In this document: one piece after another, positions 30,165-31,805 of the stretch | Numbering within the stretch: the first letter of the stretch is position 1 | Layout: each line of letters opens with the position of its first letter | DNA from: an uncultured Roseburia sp. | Lineage (GTDB): Bacteria; Bacillota; Clostridia; Lachnospirales; Lachnospiraceae | Assembly (NCBI GenBank): GCA_934317215.1 | Contig: CAKREH010000038.1 | Location: 1 to 31,805 of the forward strand | Reading direction: 5' to 3' | Length of the DNA stretch: 31,805 nt | Notes under the pieces: generated by a model | What the model saw: the letters and a program-made list of their open reading frames with translations, nothing else | What the model was told of the DNA's origin: nothing | Database searches by the model: none | Program-made: the position numbers and the translations under genes

Positions 30165-30370
30165 TAATCAAGTTGTCTTGAATCGTGCTTGATTATATTA
30201 TCACATCTCTACGGAAATGTCCATACCTAATTTTATATTTTTTCAATTTTTTCCACCAACCTTACTTGCAAAGTTAAATTCTACCCTTCTGTGGGATTTA
30301 ATTCTGGTAAAAACATGCGGTTTCTTTTTACATTTTACTATACATAGCAGTTTATACTAAATACCATGAT

Positions 30371-30736
30371 GGGCTACACTTTTATTAAGTTAAGCAGATC
30401 CACCCGTTTTCTTTATCCAACTATCTGCAGCCGTCTTATATGTTATGGACTATTTTTTCAGCGTTCATGTATTTCGCCCGTTCTTTCACTCCATTGCTTA
30501 TGTTTTGGGCTATTTTTTCCCACGTTCATATATTCCGCCCGTTTTTTCATGTATCCCCCTGCTTTTATTTTCAAAATGGGCGAATTTCTTCATTTAATAT
30601 CAAAATAGCCCTCGTTTTTTCATTTTCATGGACTATTTAAAGTTTTTCCAACTGATTTTCGCCCATTTTGATTGAAAAATACTATAATTCAATAAAATTT
30701 CGGACTATTTGCTTCTGATATATATACCTTTCGCCC
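30371..30736. repeat. Array of five clear and one decayed GGGC-bounded 33-35-bp elements
   Basis: Units at 30447-30479, 30507-30540, 30578-30611, 30630-30664 and 30702-30736 share the ends GGGCGAA and AAATAG(T/C)CC, with variable AT-rich interiors. The third is inverted relative to the others. A degenerate sixth unit is at 30371-30405. GGGC and G(T/C)CC can pair, so each unit has terminal 4-bp inverted ends. Starts are 76, 60, 71, 52 and 72 bp apart. Units at 30447 and 30507 also share flanks, forming a 60-bp tandem duplication. The rest of 30165-30757 is AT-rich with no other supported gene. Confidence 0.75.
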
Positions 30737-30757
30737 ATTCGAATACCTATATGTTGT

Positions 30758-31534
30758 TCATGTAAAATAATATTGAATCAGTAGTTCTACATATTCATAA
30801 TCTAAAGGATTCTGCCTGGTTTCAAAAGTTGTGAGTAACTGCATCGAGGGAATAATTCCCGCCGACTGATACAACTGTAACTTTGAATATACATTATGAG
30901 CATAATTTTCATTATCCATCATTCCAAAATGTTCCCAATAATACACTTCACCGGTAACGGGATGACGGATAGTAAAATCCGGATATATACTAACATTTTG
31001 GACCTGTAATAAACATTCATAACGAAATGGGATTTTGTGTTCGAATAACGCATTTATGATTAAAGCTTCAGATTTTGACCGGACCAGAATTCCGGGAATA
31101 GTTTTATGTATCAATTTTTCTGGATCTTTCGGATTGTTTGTGTAAGAAGTATTTACCCACTCATCCAGTTCTTGTTTTAACGGTGTATATACCCCTGATA
31201 AAAGCTTCTGCAGCTCTGGATGTTCCTCTACATGATATGAAGAAAATTCATCTAAATTATATTTCTTCAGATAAATATCTATCCTTTTCTCTTCCTGCTT
31301 AAGTTTATGCAGCCTGCTCTCTAAATATTTTCGTTTTGCCAGTTGTTCTGCAAGTTGCCGTTCACTTTTGGGAATATATTTTGTTTTCCCCTTATCCGTA
31401 TAATACCACTTATAGTATTTATTATTTCTTGTACAGAAAAATGTACCTGATGGAAGTTCGGCAATCTGGCTTTGTAAGTCATTGATCCAATTCTCCACTT
31501 TTTGTTTTTCCTTCATCATTCGTTGATATAGCAC
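30758..31534 (-). CDS. Uncharacterised protein with a PD-(D/E)XK nuclease-like C-terminal region
   Basis: I do not recognise a named family. The 258 residues begin with a charged, probably coiled-coil region (about 50-92, KSERQLAEQLAKRKYLESRL). The C-terminal part resembles the restriction-endonuclease-like fold: helix with E156 in VRSKSEALIINALFEH, IPFRYECLLQV, then YPDFTIRHP (D186) and EVYYWEHFGMMD (E201). The usual E-x-K lysine is replaced by the EHFG sequence, so activity is uncertain. The start is GTG at 31534 with GGAGGATTTATTTT upstream. It is more AT-rich than its neighbours and stands alone beside the GGGC array. Nuclease function is inferred from fold motifs only. Confidence 0.65.
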   Translation of the reverse strand: MLYQRMMKEKQKVENWINDLQSQIAELPSGTFFCTRNNKYYKWYYTDKGKTKYIPKSERQLAEQLAKRKYLESRLHKLKQEEKRIDIYLKKYNLDEFSSYHVEEHPELQKLLSGVYTPLKQELDEWVNTSYTNNPKDPEKLIHKTIPGILVRSKSEALIINALFEHKIPFRYECLLQVQNVSIYPDFTIRHPVTGEVYYWEHFGMMDNENYAHNVYSKLQLYQSAGIIPSMQLLTTFETRQNPLDYEYVELLIQYYFT

Positions 31535-31571
31535 AAAATAAATCCTCCAATACTATTATTTTTATGCAACA

Positions 31572-31600
31572 ATTCTAACACAGTGCTGTTCTCCTGTAAA
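31572..31600 (-). promoter_or_regulatory. Promoter of the nuclease-like gene
   Basis: On the minus strand TTTACA (31600-31595) and TAGAAT (31577-31572) are 17 nt apart, and TG in the extended -10 position precedes the -10. The predicted start is about 30 nt upstream of the GTG start codon. The gene is therefore likely transcribed on its own. Confidence 0.75.
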
Positions 31601-31654
31601 TCTACAATTTTAATTCCATTTAGATTTTCATTGAAATTGTTTCATTAATTTATT

Positions 31655-31805
31655 CATGATATAATAAGACTGCCGAGCGAAGCGAGTGTAGATCACGATC
31701 ATGAAGCATTGCTTCATGATATAATGAGCGCAAGTGAGGCAACATGCTCGTATGATTGACGAACGGTGAATTGGATCATGTGCTGTTTTTGCACATGATA
31801 TAATG
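31655..31805. repeat. Dispersed intergenic repeat, copy B, in a short array cut by the window edge
   Basis: CATGATATAAT occurs at 31655, 31715 and 31794, giving units of 60 and 79 bp. The segment 31716-31805 is the second copy of the repeat at 17831-17920 (79/90 identical). Perfect hairpins are ATCATGAAGC/GCTTCATGAT (loop ATT) and ATCATGTGC/GCACATGAT (loop TGTTTTT). Each TGATATAAT is an extended -10 motif reading rightward. It continues beyond the window. Confidence 0.75.

Noticed and set aside
30371..30736. CRISPR array
   Set aside because: The shared blocks are only the 7-9-bp ends, interval lengths vary from 52 to 76 bp, one unit is inverted, and no cas gene is present.

Overview
The window looks like a chromosome segment from a low-to-moderate GC Firmicute of class Clostridia, most likely family Lachnospiraceae. 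This rests on gene order and protein features, not on a database search. A complete S10-spc-alpha ribosomal superoperon carries rpsD inside the alpha segment and a KOW-domain gene between map and infA. L17 is unusually long, adenylate kinase has a four-cysteine zinc LID, and both S14 and L36 are zinc-binding forms.

Region 1 (1-17.8 kb, minus strand, read right to left). A strong promoter at about 17.77-17.79 kb and a structured leader of about 300 nt precede rpsJ-rplC-rplD-rplW-rplB-rpsS-rplV-rpsC-rplP-rpmC-rpsQ-rplN-rplX-rplE-rpsZ-rpsH-rplF-rplR-rpsE-rpmD-rplO-secY-adk-map-KOW-infA-rpmJ-rpsM-rpsK-rpsD-rpoA-rplQ. These genes build both ribosomal subunits and supply RNA polymerase alpha, the SecY channel, Met aminopeptidase, adenylate kinase and IF-1. 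Several long gaps are not empty: a dyad wraps the -10 of a promoter before rpmJ, there is a 345-nt gap before rpsM, three related hairpins plus a promoter before rpsS, and three hairpins between secY and adk. The transcript ends at an intrinsic terminator after rplQ. Directly against its U-tract lies the 5' end of what looks like a group IIC intron, leaving the window at base 1.

Region 2 (17.8-21.98 kb, plus strand). A hairpin-rich stretch containing a dispersed repeat leads into trkA-trkH (potassium uptake) and an RlmI/RlmK-like methyltransferase. A perfect 19-bp bidirectional terminator closes it.

Region 3 (21.98-30.17 kb, minus strand). This holds corA, a GNAT acetyltransferase with its own promoter, a thiM-thiE-HAD thiamine salvage operon, a TraX-family membrane protein, pyrF with a near-consensus promoter, a methyl-accepting chemotaxis protein whose promoter carries a perfect cre (CcpA) match, and tRNA-Pro(CGG).

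Region 4 (30.17-31.8 kb). An AT-rich accessory-looking patch holds an orphan protein resembling the PD-(D/E)XK nuclease fold. Immediately 3' of it is an array of five clear and one decayed units of 33-35 bp, each bounded by GGGC and GYCC ends. The window ends in a second copy, 79/90 identical, of the dispersed repeat seen upstream of trkA. The array with its adjacent orphan gene, the terminator-associated intron and the repeat family bearing extended -10 motifs are the most interesting signals.
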